A stretch of 64,000 nucleotides of DNA from Dugong dugon. Lineage: Eukaryota > Chordata > Mammalia > Sirenia > Dugongidae. The position numbers were made by a program, and so were the translations under genes. The notes below the pieces were generated by a model. It did no database searches and had not been told where the DNA came from. It worked only from the letters and a program-made list of their open reading frames with translations. Location: contig CM057462.1 of the NCBI GenBank assembly GCA_030035585.1, positions 68,854,734-68,918,733 of the forward strand, in the 5' to 3' direction. Positions 43,946 through 56,874 of the stretch are shown piece after piece. Position 1 is the first letter of the stretch; every line of letters starts with the position of its first letter.

Positions 43946-44300
43946 TGTTGTTGTTGTTGGCTGCCATCAAGTCATCCCACCACTCGTGGTGACCCCATGC
44001 ATAATGGAACAAAATGCTGCCTGGTCCTGTAACATTCGAACAATCATTTAGGAATCAGACCGTTATGATCCATAAGGTTTTTATTGACTGAGTTTTCAGA
44101 AGTAGATTGCCAGGTCCTTCTTCATAGTCTGTCTTAATCTGGTAGTTCCACTGAAACCTGTTCAGCATCATAGCAACACACAAGCTTCCACTGACAGGCA
44201 AGTGGTATCTGCACATGAGATACATTGGCCGGAAATACAACTCAGGTCTCCCATTCTCCAGCATGGAAGGTGAGAATTCTACCACTGAATCACCACTGCC
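43946..44300 (-). mobile_element. tRNA-Gly-derived SINE, full length
   Basis: Minus-strand reading from 44300: GGCAGTGGTGATTCAGTGGT, AGAATTCTCACCTTCCATGC (tRNA-Gly A box and anticodon arm), then CAGGTTTCAGTGGAACTACC, GACTATGAAGAAGGACCTGG and an RTE-like tail ending GACTTGATGGCAGCC plus ACAACAACAACA. Has the same head as 7239-7545 and a more complete tail. Confidence 0.85.
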
Positions 44301-44384
44301 TACCCTGCCTCCTGAACATCTCTGGAATCTATTCCCTCTGCCAAGCCTTAGTTTGGCTTCTCCCCATCCAGTCCATATCTGCAC

Positions 44385-44650
44385 GTCAGCCAGAATGATC
44401 TCGTCACTCCATTGCCCAAAAAAGTCCACAGATGAGCCTCAATTGTCCTCAGGATGAAGTATGAGCTCTCTTGGCATCCAAGGTCCTAACTGACCTGGCC
44501 CACTCTTCAGCCTCATGACTTCCTACGGCACCCCTCAGACCCACACTCCAGCCCTCCTTAGCCTCCCACCTTTTTCTCAGGGGTGTCACTTTATCAGTCA
44601 TCCCCTCACTTTCCTTCTCTGCTGGCTCTGTCCTTAAAGGCTAACACTAT
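44385..44650 (+). repeat. L2 LINE fragment
   Basis: AAGTCCACAGATGAGCCTCA, AGGATGAAGTATGAGCTC, CAAGGTCCTAACTGACCTGG fit the L2 order. Confidence 0.65.
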
Positions 44651-45041
44651 ATCCAGGTGGACACATGGTGGGTGGCCACCTGGCTCACAAGGACTTCCTC
44701 CTCTCTGGGAACGACCTGGAACAAACAAGTGGGCTCCCAAAAGCTACCATCTGTGCTACAGGACCCTGCTCCCCAGTCATGGCTGGGTACTTGAGCCAAA
44801 CAGGGCCAATCAGATACTCTCCCTTGAGTTCTTGGAACTAGGAATGGACAGTCTCATTAATGCCCATAAACCACAGAGCACTAGAGGTGCAATACTTGAC
44901 CTCAGGCTGCTGGGACAACCTGCCTCCTGCCCTCCCAAGTCAGCTCCTCCTTTGATTCCATGAAAGAGCCAGAATTCTTCCCCAAAATTCTTTTCTATTG
45001 CTTGCAACCAAAAGAACCTTAACTCAAGTCTCTCATTTTAA

Positions 45042-45269
<228 letters not shown>

Positions 45270-45402
45270 TGATCCTAAACATAGAGAACCCCAAAGATTC
45301 CACAAGAAAACTACTGGAACTAATAGAAAGATTCAACAGAGTAGCAGGATACAAGATCAACATACAAAAAATCAACTGGATTCCTATACACCAACAAAGA
45401 GA

Positions 45403-45566
45403 ACATTGCCATTGAGTCTATTCTGACTCATAGCGACCCTTTGGACAGAGTAGAACTGCCCCCCTAGGGTTTCCTCCAAGAAGCGGCTGGTGGATTTGAA
45501 CTGCTGACCTTTTGGTTAACAGCCAATAACTTAACTACTCTGCCACCAGGGCTCTGGTATCATTTA
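45403..45566 (-). mobile_element. AfroSINE-type element inside L1
   Basis: GAGTCTATTCTGACTCATAG at the left and AACTACTCTGCCACCAGGGC at the right, between two L1 segments. Confidence 0.9.
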
Positions 45567-45590
45567 TAATAGCCCCTAAAAAGATAAAGT

Positions 45591-45903
45591 TGTTGTTATT
45601 AGGTGCCATTGACTTGATTCCAACTCATAGCCACCCTATGTACAACAGAACAAAATACTGCCCGGTCCTGTGCCATCCTCACAATCATTATGTTTGAGCC
45701 CACTGTTGCAGCCACTGTGTGAATCCATCTCATCAAGAGTCTTCCTCTTTTTCACTGACCCTCTACTTTATCAAGCATGACACCCTTCTCCAGGGACTAG
45801 TCCCTCCTGATAACATGTCCAAAGTATATGAGATGAAGTCCCATCATCCTTGCTTTCAAGGAGCACTCTGGCTGTATTTCTTCCAAGACAGACCTGTTCA
45901 TGA
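45591..45903 (-). mobile_element. RTE/BovB-type LINE 3' fragment inside L1
   Basis: GTTGTTGTTATTAGGTGCCA, GCAGCCACTGTGTGAATCC, CTCTACTTTATCAAGCATGA, CTTCCAAGACAGACCTGTTC. Matches 9987-10290 in block order. Confidence 0.85.
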
Positions 45904-45929
45904 TCATTAGCCATTAAAAAACAAACAAA

Positions 45930-46081
45930 CCCTCTGCCATCAAGTCTATTCCGACTCATAGTGATGCTATAGGACAGAGTAGAAGTGCCCCACAGGGTTT
46001 CCAAGGAGCAGCTGATGGACTTGTACTGCTGACCTTTTAGTTAGCCACTAAGCTCTTAACCATTTCACCACCAGGGCTCCC
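45930..46081 (-). mobile_element. AfroSINE-type element inside L1
   Basis: CTCTGCCATCAAGTCTATTC, GAAGTGCCCCACAGGGTTTC, CTTAACCATTTCACCACCAG. L1 sequence (GAGAAATGCAAATCAAAACT) resumes directly after. Confidence 0.9.
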
Positions 46082-47619
46082 ATTAGCCCTTCGAGAAATG
46101 CAAATCAAAACTACAATGAGATACCATCTCATCCCCGACATTACTGGCACTAATCAAAAAAAACAGAAAATACCCAATGTTGGAGAGGTTGTGGGGAGAT
46201 TTGAACTCTAATACATTGCTCCTGGGAATGTAAAATGGCACAACCACTATGGAAAATGGTATGGCGCCTCCTTAAAAAGCTAAAAATAGAAATACCGTAA
46301 GATCCAGCAGTCCCACTCCTAGAAATATATCCTAGAGAAGAGCTGTCACATGAATGGACATATGCACACCCACGTTTGCTGCAGCATTATTCACAATAGC
46401 AAAAAGATGGAAACAACCTAAATGCCCATCAAAATATGAATGGACAAATTATGGTACATATACACAATGGAATACTATGCAACAGTAAAGAACAATGATG
46501 AATATGTGAAACATCTCACAACATGGATGAATCTGGAGGGCACTGTGCTGAATGAAATAAGTCAACCACAAAAGGACAAATATTGTATGAGACCAGTATC
46601 ATACAAACCCAAGAACAGGTGTATACGCAGAAAAGAAACAAGCTTTGATGGTTATGAGGGAGAGTAAGGGTGGGGAGGGGAAATCACTAACTAGATAGTA
46701 GAAAAGTTATTAACTTTGGTGAAGGGAAAGACAAAACACAATAGGGGAAGTCAGCACAACTTGACCAAGGCAAAGCCATAGGAGTTTCCTAGACACATCC
46801 AAACACCGTGAGGGACCAAGTTATTGGAGCTGAGGGCTGGGGACCATGATCTCAGAGGACATCTAGGTCAACTGGCATAGTATAGTTCATAAAGAAAATG
46901 TTCTACATCCTACTTTGGTGAGTAGCATCTGGGGTCTTAAAAGCTTGCGAGCAGCCATCTAAGATATATCTACTGGTCCCACCACGCTTGGAGCAAAGGA
47001 GAATGAAGAAAACCAAAGACACAAGGAAAATATTAGTCCAAAGGACTAATGGACCACATGAACCATAGCCTCCACCAGCCTGAGCCCAGAAGAACTAGAT
47101 GGTGCCCAGCTACCACCACCGACGGCTCTGACAGGGATCACAATAGAGAGTCCTGGACAGGGAGGAGAAAAATACAGAACAAAATTCAAATTCACAAAAA
47201 AAGACCAGACTTACTGGTCTGACAGAGACCAGAGGAACCGCTGAGGCTATGGACCCTGGACACCCTGTTAACTCAGAACTGAAGCCACTCCCAAAGTCTA
47301 TCTTTCAGCCAAAGATTAGACAGGTTTAAAAAAGAAATAATAACACAGGTGAGGAACGTGCTTCTTAGTTCTACGAAGTATAGGAGACCAAATAGGCAAC
47401 ACCTGCCCAAAAGCAAAGACGAGCAGGCAGGAAGGGAATGGAAAACTGGACGAATGGACACAGAGAACCCAGGGTGGAAGGGAGAGACTGCTGACACATT
47501 GTGGGGATTGTAACCAATGTCACAAAACAGTCTGTGTATAAATTTTCGAAATAATAATAAAAAAAGTCTTCCACACTTGACCCCACTTGCTCAACTTTCA
47601 TTCATTGCACTCCTCAACC

Positions 47620-47890
47620 CACAGCAATTCAACAAATGTTTATTTAGCACCCAACCTGTGTTAAGAATCTAAGGATACAGAATAAGGCAAAGCCCCTGGC
47701 CTCAAAGAGCTCACAGTCTAGTGGTGGGGAGAGGCACAGAAAGTGGTAAGTGCACATTGTAATAAAGATTAAAATAAAATGTGGCAAGGGCAGTGGTCGA
47801 GAAATACACAGGGTATTGTATGAGGGAGGGGCTCACGGAAGGTGTCCTGGGAGAAGGGATATCTGAGGACAGTCTCCCAGCTGTCAATGC
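47620..47890 (-). repeat. L2 LINE 3' region
   Basis: CAATTCAACAAATGTTTAT, CTCAAAGAGCTCACAGTCTA, GAAGGTGTCCTGGGAGAAGG. Confidence 0.65.
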
Positions 47891-47948
47891 TGCAGAACAT
47901 TTTTATGCACAAACTTCAGTTCAGGAAAAATAAAAGTGACTTTTTGTT

Positions 47949-47954
47949 TTTATT
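47949..47954 (-). terminator. Nearest minus-strand AATAAA after C1orf210
   Basis: A TTTATT on the plus strand, about 650 bases past the stop codon. No closer canonical hexamer was found, so the real 3' end could use a variant signal. Confidence 0.3.
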
Positions 47955-48602
47955 CAAAATGAAAATAAATGTATTAATCCTTGTGAAAAATGTAATATGT
48001 TGTAACAATTTAGATTACCTACCTTATTGGATAGGAAAAAATTTCAGTAAGAAATTTGGCTTTGGTTTTTAAATGCTAAAATGTTACCATCTGGGCACAT
48101 TTGAAACGCTGGCAGGCAGGCCAGCCACGTAGGATCTATTGTCCAGGGTTTTTCATTACCGTCAGACGATTTGTCAGAAGGGAAGGGCAGTCTAGGCAGG
48201 GGAACAGCATGAGCAAAGGCACATGGAAAAGCAGTGTGGTGGGTGGTGGAGTAAAAAACATTTAGTTAAGCTGGGAGTAAAGTAAGGAAAGGCAAGAAAG
48301 ATAGCTAAGAGGCTGACAGAGGCCTGATCACAAAGGGCCTTATTTCCATACTCAAGCCCTTGTTGGACTTTATCCTGAGAACAGCAGGGAGCCGTTGAGG
48401 GTTATTGAGCAGGAGAGGGTCACTGTCAATTTGGTGGCCAGTGTAGGGGATGAGTTTGGGCAAGGGTGAGGGAACGGCAGAACGTCCTGCCCTATTCTAC
48501 CCTTAAACCCTAGCCATTGCTGTCCCTGAGGCTCACAGCTCCCATGTAGTACCTACTATTCTTAAGCTGTCAGACATGGGTGGGAGGGGCCCAGACGAGG
48601 GC

Positions 48603-49040
<438 letters not shown>

Positions 49041-49765
49041 GGAGGGGCCTGAAGACATGGGTGAGCCTTGGCCTCTGCCAGAAATAGTCCTGGCTCCAAG
49101 GACACCTCCAGATTCCAGGCAGCTCCTGGGTATAGAATCCTGGAAAATGCAGATGTGTAGGTGTCATGGATGGCCACAGGGCACACATTGCAGGTCACAC
49201 TCACTCATTGTACAGACTCTGGACACTGGACAACTGGGCCATAACCAGCTGTCCACAGAAGAGAAACAAGCTGAGCACACAGAAATCGGCTATTTGTAAG
49301 GGAACACTGCAGGGTCCAGCTCTGGGAACTGCTTAAAAAAAGAAAACAGGCAAAATACTCACAAAACCCTATGATGTGGGTACCATATGAACAATATCCA
49401 TCTTTATAGATAAGGCTGAGAGAGGTGAACTGACTCAGCCAAAATCACAGGATTTGAATCCAAGTCTCTGATGCCAGAGCCCAGTCTACAACACTGCTTG
49501 GTAGGCTGAAAAGGGGAGGTGTGGGCAGAGCCATGTCCTGGCTCCTAAAGATTGGATGACCCCAGTTGCTTGGAGCTAACCAGCCAGAGTGGAGACCACA
49601 CATGGAGGACAATGCAGACACAGCCTGGCCAGCCCTGGTCCCTGCGCTCCTGAGTCAGGAGCCACAGCCACCCCAACTCTACCTTCACCCCTTCAATTAA
49701 ACCTCCTGTCCATTCACCTCTGCCCATGGGGGGCCATACTCTGACCTCCAAAGAAGGCTCTAGTC

Positions 49766-50090
49766 GGGGAGTATCTAGATGAGGATCATCTGAATCAGGA
49801 AAGTATCTGGATGAGCATCACCTAGGGCTGGGAGCACGCAGAGGAGGATCACTAAGGCTTGGAAATATCTAGAGGAGGAGCACCTGAACCAGAGGAGTGT
49901 CTGGAGAGGAAAACCTGAGGTTGGGGAGTATCTAGAGGAAGAGAGCCTAGGTTAGGGAGGTACCTGGAGGAGGTGCAGTTGGTGCTGGAGAGTATCAGCA
50001 GGTGGGGCACTTGAATCAGAGGAGTACCTGGGGAAGGAGTATCCAGGCTAGGAGAGTATCTAGGAGAGAAGCACCTAGGTTGGGGGTACT
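49766..50090 (-). repeat. Degenerate minisatellite, 32-33 bp unit, about 10 copies
   Basis: Variants of GAGTATCTAGAGGAGGAGCA and CCTGAGGTTGGG alternate about every 32-33 bases from 49766 to 50090, for example at 49766, 49799, 49862, 49924, 49956 and 50052. It lies in the proposed first C1orf210 intron. No open frame runs through it on the sense strand of the gene. Orientation is nominal. Confidence 0.85.
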
Positions 50091-50219
50091 CCGCCATGTT
50101 CTTTAATACCCACGCCTCAATGACTCTCCCCCCTGCTTACCTCCAACCTACCATTAAGTCCCATCAGTCCTCCCTGTAAACACTCTGGGATAGATAAGCC
50201 CCTCCTCTCCACTTTGCTG

Positions 50220-50700
50220 CCACTGCCCTAGTCCAAGCCATCATCATCTTCTACCTCAACTTTTGAAATTATCTCCTAACTGGTGCCTCCCCACTTCTAG
50301 TCCATACCCCAGAGTGATAGAATCGATTTGGGCTTTATCACTCCCCTTCTTAAAAATCCTTCAAGAACTCTCCATTCCCCTCAGGGCTGTGTGCAGCTTC
50401 CTCACCATATCCTCAGTGCCTCACAATCCCACTCCTGGCCCTCAGGTCAGATTTTTCTTCCCCTTCACAGTTCTCTCTCCTGCTCCAGACACATACACAC
50501 CCCCTCCGGGACCGCCCAACCTTTTCCTCCCCACCCTCCCCTCAGACACAGACACACCCCTCCCGGACCACCCACCCTCTTCCTCCCCACCATTCCCTCC
50601 TCAGTTTTTTGAGTCCTCCATTCTTCAAGGCCAAATCAATCCCCATCTGTCTATGAGCTTGTCCCTCTTCACTGCCCTGCCCACACACCAGTTAGAACTG
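50220..50700 (+). repeat. L2 LINE fragment
   Basis: ATTATCTCCTAACTGGTGCC, TCACTCCCCTTCTTAAAAAT, CTCCATTCCCCTCAGGGCTG. Confidence 0.6.
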
Positions 50701-51374
50701 GCCATTTACTAGACAGCAGCATCCTGAGCACAGGTGCTAGACTGCTTGGTCTGTGCCCTGGCGCTGGCCGAGAGTTTGGCACGTTGCTCAATGCAGGCTT
50801 GTGAGACAAGCAAGTGAGCTGGTCTACTGGTGGAGGTGTAATTAGAAAGGAGAGGTCAATCATTCACTCATTCATGCCTTAGCAAGTACTCATTGGGTGC
50901 CTACTGTGGGCCCCAGCCCAGGCACTGGGTCCTCAAAAAATAAGAATTTGTTAAATTGAAATAAATTGAATTCAATTTGATGTACCTAAGATTTTACTCC
51001 CATCCCTTTTCTGCTTGTACTATTCTTATGAATTTTTCCCAACGGCACATAGACACCCCCAAAAGACCTCTGAACTCACACCCAACACTGACCTGCCCAT
51101 CCCCCCATCACACACAGTCTGTCACTCCACCCCTCCAGTCACACTTTCCTCCACAGACACCACACAAACACACATACCCTGACTGTAGCTTCTTTCCTGC
51201 ACACGGCAGCCCCCAAGGGTCTGTGTAGAGCCTGGGTGCCCCTCTCTAGGTCTCCCAATTAATTCCCTCTCCACTCCCCACCTTCAGAGACCATGCAAGT
51301 CCGTGGAGGAAGCTTCCGGCTTGGGCGGGCACAACCTGGACAGGTGGGCGGGACAGAGCCTCCACTTGACTTAC

Positions 51375-51480
51375 CTGGGAGGCAGCAGGCGGGGCTGAAG
51401 CTGCAGGTGAGGGCGGAGGGCTGAGCAGTAGGCAGCGTCTCCAACCGAGAGGGCCTGGTTCTACATCTGCCCAGCTTTTG
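51375..51480 (-). other. C1orf210: Candidate C1orf210 5'UTR exon
   Basis: On the minus strand, GC-rich unique sequence ends in GCCTCCCAG then a consensus donor GTAAGTC (51374-51368). It lies 2.3 kb upstream of the first coding exon, consistent with the compact human gene. The 5' limit is arbitrary; nothing else in the area looks like an exon. Confidence 0.5.
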
Positions 51481-51730
51481 ATGAGAACCTTAAGCGTGCA
51501 GACCTCACCTCCACCCCTACATCTCAGTGCTGGGTGGGTTGGTACAGCTAGGCACTAGAAGGAGCAGACACCTCAACAGGCAGCTGCTCAGGCTGGTGGC
51601 CATGATAAAGCAAATAAATTTCCAGTGACAAGTACAAAGTCTAGAGCTGCAGAGGGAGTTTTACAGGCCTGTGAAGGAGGTGGACTGGAACCAGAGAGGG
51701 AGGGGAAGGCATTCTTCCCCGGCAAGTCCA

Positions 51731-51920
51731 GTTACCAAGTTGATTCCAACTCATAGCAACCCTATAGGACAGAGTAGAACTGCCTTATAGGATTTCCAAA
51801 GCTGTAATCTTTATGGAAGCAGAATGCCACATCTTTCTCCCACGGAGTTCTTGGTGGGTTTGAACCACTAACCTTTCGGTTAGCAGCCGAGTGTTTAACC
51901 ACTTCGCCAGCAGGGCTCCT
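51731..51920 (-). mobile_element. AfroSINE-type element
   Basis: CAGTTACCAAGTTGATTCC-like left end, TCGGTTAGCAGCCGAGTG and CGCCAGCAGGGCTCC at the right. Confidence 0.9.
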
Positions 51921-52064
51921 AAGGAGGACCAAGGACACTCCAAAATTGCCTACAAAATTGTGTGTAAGCCTCTGTGTGTGTTACCTGAATAGGGGATTCA
52001 AGCCTTTATCCGGATCTCAAGGGTGCTGTGGCCCTCGCAAAGCCAGGCTTTAAACCTACCCTAG

Positions 52065-52355
52065 ATGCTCCCTAATTCCCTTCTTATTACCCCTTGCCCA
52101 GGGCCTAAGGCCTCCTTGTCCTTCAAGACCCGGTTCAGGAGTCACCTTCCTTCTACCCCGCAGGCCTCGCCTCCTCCGTGCCCAGAGTACCCTCTGGCAC
52201 ATTTCTCTCATTATCACGTAATTATTTCTTCCTGGGCTGCCTGCCCCATTAGCCCTGGGAGTTGTCCCAGGGTGGGGCCAGGTGTTGGCAGTCTCTGGGT
52301 TCCCAGCACCCACCACAGTGCTTGACGCAGGGCGGCTCTCAGTAAATATCTGAGG
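52065..52355 (+). repeat. L2 LINE 3' fragment
   Basis: TGTCCTTCAAGACCCGGTTC, CTGGCACATTTCTCTC, CACAGTGCTTGACGCAGGGC, AGTAAATATCTGAGGGAGG. Confidence 0.65.
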
Positions 52356-52469
52356 GAGGGAGGACTGCAGGAGGAAGCACAAGAATTCACTGACGGAGTA
52401 GCTGAAGCAAGGGCTTAGAAAAGCGGTGCCAAGTGGGGCGTAGGGGAAATGCGGCTGGAAAGTGGAGGA

Positions 52470-53370
52470 CTTTGACCATCTTAGGATGGAGCCTGAACTC
52501 TCACCACGGATGTCCCCTTCCCATCTCTCCCACCACTATGCTCCACACTCCGTTCCAGCCACACCAAACTGTTCTGTTCCTGGAACCCACCATGCTGTCT
52601 CCCACTTCCAAGCCTTTGTGTGTGCTGTTCTCTTTCCTGGGACCCCAGCTTTTCCTCCCTCACTCCCCTTCCCATTACCTGCCCCACCACCACCACATGT
52701 CCATCTTTCTCCTGGCTAATTACTCTTCCCAGGCCTACTCATCACTCAGGTCCCAGCTTTGTTGTTATTTGCCTTCGAGTTGCCCCAACTCATGGCAACC
52801 CCACATACAACAGAAAGAAGCCTTGCCCAGGCCTGCAGCATCTTTACGATTGTTAATATGCTCGAATCTACTGTTGGAGTGCCTTCCAACCTAGGAGGCT
52901 TGTCTTCCAGCACTGTATTAGACAATATTCTGTTGTGATTCATAGGGTTTTTATTAGCTAATTTTCAGAAGTAGAATGCCAGGCCTTTCTTCCTAGTGTG
53001 TCTTAGTCTGGAAGCTCTGCTGAAACCTGTCCACCAGGGGTGACCTTGCTGGTATTTGAAATACAGTAGCATAGCTTCCAGCATCATAGCAACACACAAG
53101 CCACCACAGTATGACAAACTGACAGATAGGTCCCAGCTTAGGTGCCTTCCTGAAGCTAGCTAGTCTGGCTGAAGTGCCCTCCTCCCCTCCTCTGTGCCCC
53201 GTGCCCCTGCAGGTCCCAGGCCTTCTCTCCTATAGCCCTAACCATGCAGTATTGTGATTTTCTGTTGATTTGGCAGGGTCCCCTAGAGGCCTGTAAAATC
53301 CAGAGGGCAGGGTGTACATCTCTATGTTCCCCATTGTATCTCTAATATCTAAAACAGCAACAATAAATAC
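52470..53370 (+). repeat. L2 LINE fragment split by a SINE
   Basis: CATCACTCAGGTCCCAGCTT ends at 52759; AGGTCCCAGCTTAGGTGCC restarts after 53127. Ends ATTGTATCTCTAATATCT and CAATAAATACTTCTG, the L2 tail. Confidence 0.65.
52760..53127 (-). mobile_element. Long SINE with alternative head and 12-base target-site duplication
   Basis: Same family as 19670-20106 and 27546-27952. AGGTCCCAGCTT is repeated exactly at 52748-52759 and 53128-53139. At the right, the minus-strand head begins CTATCTGTCAGTTTGTCATA. Confidence 0.9.
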
Positions 53371-53510
53371 TTCTGAAATAAATGAACAAGAGGAAAGTAA
53401 ACATTATCCTGGAAGGCACAATGAGAATCCAAGGAAGGTTTGGGGTTTTGCTTGATTTTTGAAGCAAGGAAATCATAGGATTCAATAGATATTCATTCAA
53501 CATTTACCAC

Positions 53511-54024
53511 GTAGTTATCTAGTGCTGCTCTAATGGAAATACCACAAGTGGATGGCTTTAACAAAGAGAAGTTTATTCTTTCACAGTCCAGTAGGCTACA
53601 AATCCAAATTCAGAGCATCAGCTCCAGGAGAATGCTTTTTCTCTCTGTCGGCTCTGGAGGAAGGCCCTTTTGATGCCTCAGTCTTCCCTTGGTCTGGAAG
53701 CATCTCAGTACAGGAACCTCAGGTCCAAAGGAGGCGCTTTGTTCTGGGCACTACTTTCTTGGTGGTGTGAGGTCCCCATGTGTCTCTGCTGGCTTCTCTC
53801 TTTCATATCTCAGAAGAGACTTGCTTAAGACACTATCTAATCTTGTAGACCTCATCAGTATAACCGCCGCTAATCATCTTATTACATCATAGTGACAGAG
53901 TTTACAACACATAAGGAAATCACATCAGATTATAAAATGGTACACAATCATACAATACTGGGAATCATGACCCATCCAAGTTGATACACATATTTTGGGG
54001 GGGGACATAATTCAATCCATGACA
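53511..54024 (-). mobile_element. MaLR-like LTR, solitary
   Basis: GTTATCTAGTGCTGCTC at the left, GGGGGGGACATAATTCAATC and CATGACA at the right. Inserted after an L2-like ATTCATTCAACATTTACC. Confidence 0.75.
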
Positions 54025-54049
54025 GCACTGAACACTGGGCACTGTGCCA

Positions 54050-54360
54050 GGGTTTTTTTTGGTTGGTTTTTTTTTTTTTTTTCCTGTTATTACACATAGA
54101 ATTCACCATTTTAACCATTCTAAAGCATGCAATTCAGTGGCACTTAGTATATTCACAATGTTGTGTATCCATCTAGTTCCTCAACATTTTCATCACCCCA
54201 AAAGGATACCTTGTACCCATTAAGTGGTCACTCCCCATCCCTCCCTCTTCCCAGTTCCTGGCAACCACTAATCTACTTTGTCTCTATGGATTTGCCTGTT
54301 CTGGATATTTCATATAAATGGAGTCATATTTGTGCCAGCTTTTTAATGAACTATTTCATT
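54050..54360 (-). mobile_element. L1 LINE fragment
   Basis: After a T-rich run: ATTCACCATTTTAACCATTC, TTCAACATTTTCATCACCC-like, GGCAACCACTAATCTACTTT. Confidence 0.65.
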
Positions 54361-54887
54361 TAATCCTCATAACCGTACAATGAGATAGATGTTATTGACC
54401 CCCCTTAACAAGTAAAGAAAATGAGGCTGTGAGAAGGTAATTTGCATGGAGTCCCACAGAAGAACAAAAGCAAACAGGCTGCACGTCCATCACCAGTCTG
54501 ATCATCTTTGCACCTTAAAGGGATCCCTCTGGCTTCTAACTGGATGGGGGACCAGGAAAGTGCTCGGATTCCAGATATATTTTGAAGGTAAAGGCAACAG
54601 GATTTGCTGTTTCAATGTGAGGTTTGAGAAAAAGAAAGGAATCAAGAATAACTCCAAAATTTGGGGCTGAGCAACTGAAAGAATGGAGTTGCATTTACTG
54701 AGGTGGGAAAAACTCCAGGAGGGACAGGTTGAGGAAGCAGATCAGGACCTCAGTTTTGGACTGTTAAATGTGAGTTGCCTGTGAGACATCCAAGTGGCAC
54801 ACTGAATAGGTATCTGGAGACAGTGGAGGCTGAGGGCTAGAAACATAAATTTGAGAATTATCAAAAGGTGGATGATTCTCACTATGC

Positions 54888-55490
54888 TTAACAAACTCAA
54901 TGCTGCCTAAGCAAAAACTTCCCTTGTCCCCCCTCCCTTCCACCCCTAGTAACCACTAATAATCTTCGGTTTCTATATATTTCCTTCTTTCATATAAGTG
55001 AGATCATACAGTATTTGTCCTTTTGCGACTGACTTATTTCGCTCCGCATGATGTCGTCAAGGTTCATCTACGTCGCACGTAGCACGCGTCAGGACTTCAT
55101 TTCTCTTTACAACTAAGTAGTACTCGACTGTGCGTGTACCACGTTTGTTTCTCCGTTCATCTGGTGATGGACATTTCAGTTGTTTCCGCCTTTAAGCTAT
55201 TGTGAAAAGTGCTGCAGTGAACGCTGGTGTACAAGATCCTGCCCTCACTTTTTCTGGGTCTATACCTACGAATGGGATTGCTGGGTCATATGGTAGTTCT
55301 ATGTTCAACTTTTTGAGGAACCTCCAAACTGTTCTCCACAGTGGCTGCACCATTTTACATTCCCACCAGCAATGGATGAGGGTTCCAGTTTGTCCACAAC
55401 TTCACTGTTTTCCAGGCTGCTTTTGTTGTTGATTTGTTTGTCATTGCCATTCTAGTGTATCTCATTGTAGTGCGAATGATTTTTAAAGCC
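54888..55490 (-). mobile_element. L1 LINE fragment
   Basis: ACTGACTTATTTCGCTCCGC, GGACTTCATTTCTCTTTACA, GGGATTGCTGGGTCATATGG, CACAGTGGCTGCACCATTTT, ending with GTATCTCATTGTAGTG. It splits an ancient repeat that seems to run 54430-54887 and 55491-56440. Confidence 0.85.
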
Positions 55491-56460
55491 AGGCATCTGG
55501 GGGAGATTCCCAGGGAGGAGCGTAGAAAGAGAAGAGGGGAAAGGACTGAGCCCTGGAGCGTGTGGGAGTAGAGGTCAGGGAGGTGAGGAGAAGCAGGGAA
55601 GGAGACTGGTAGAAGCCAGCATGGCAGAGGGGAGGCACGTGAGGCCAAAAGAAAGAGTTTCAAGGGCTTGGTCAGCTGCGTCAAATACTGTTGATAAGTC
55701 AGCTAAGACTGGACTGAGAACTGACCTTTGAAATTGGCAATGTGGAGGCCCCTGATGACCTTGACGAGAACAATTTCACTGGTGTGTTGAGGACAAAAGC
55801 CTGCTTGGAGTAACACATGAATATGGGAGTGGAGGAAGTGGAGACAACACCTTCAAGGAATCTTGCTATAAAAAGAACAGAGAAATGGGCCAGAAGCTGA
55901 AAGGTGATATGAGGTCAAGGGAGGATTTTTATTTTTATTTTAGGATAGTAGTTGTTAGATCACGTGCGTATGCTGGTCGAAATGATCCAGGAGAGAAATT
56001 GCTGGTGAAGAAGGAAGAGAGAAGGGACAATGCAAGGGTGAAACCCTTGAGGTTCCAAGAGGGGGCAGGGTCTAGTGCATAAGTGGATAGAAGCAGAGAG
56101 AATCCACTGGAGTAATAGGAGGAAGGTGGTAAGATGCATTTCGGTCTGTGGTGGGAGCCTTAACCAAGTTTTCTTCTGATGGTTTCTGTTTCTCCAGAGA
56201 AACAGAAAAGAAAATCATCATCTGATATGAGTGAAGCACATGGGGAGGGGGTGCTGGGGTTTGAGGAGAGCAAAGAGGGTGTGAATTCATCACCCTGGAG
56301 CCTGGGGGACAGCGTGGGCTGGGCTGTGTAATAGGCTTGCCAGGTAGCATCAAGGCCCCCTTGAGGAGGGCAGGCAGGAATTTAAAGTGAGGTCAGTTAG
56401 TGTCGCTGAGTGTCTTCGTTTTCCAGCCACTCTAGGGCAGGTGGGGAGAAGGTGGAGAGA

Positions 56461-56874
56461 TGGTCTTAGTTATCTAGCGCTGCTATAACAGATATACCAC
56501 AAGTCGGTGGCTTTAACAAACAGAAATTTATTTTCTCACAGTTAGAAGGCTAGAAGTCAGAATTCAGGGTGCTGCCTCTAGGGGGAGGCTTTCTCTCTCT
56601 GTCAGCTCTGGAGGAAGGTCCTTGTCTCTTCTGAGCTTGTGCTCCTGGGTGATCTTCGTGTGCCTTGGCATCTCTCTTCCCCCATCTCTGTTGGCTCACT
56701 TGCTGGTTTAATCTCTTTTATAGCTCAAAAGAGACTGATTTAAGACACACCCTACACTAATACTGTCTCATTCACAAAACAAAGAAAATCAATTCCCAAA
56801 TGGGATTATAACCACAGGTATAGGGATTAGGATTTACAACATATATTTGGGGGGAGCGCAATTCAAACCATAAA
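56461..56874 (-). mobile_element. MaLR-like LTR, solitary
   Basis: GTCTTAGTTATCTAGCGCTG at the left, GCGCAATTCAAACCATA at the right. Confidence 0.75.
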
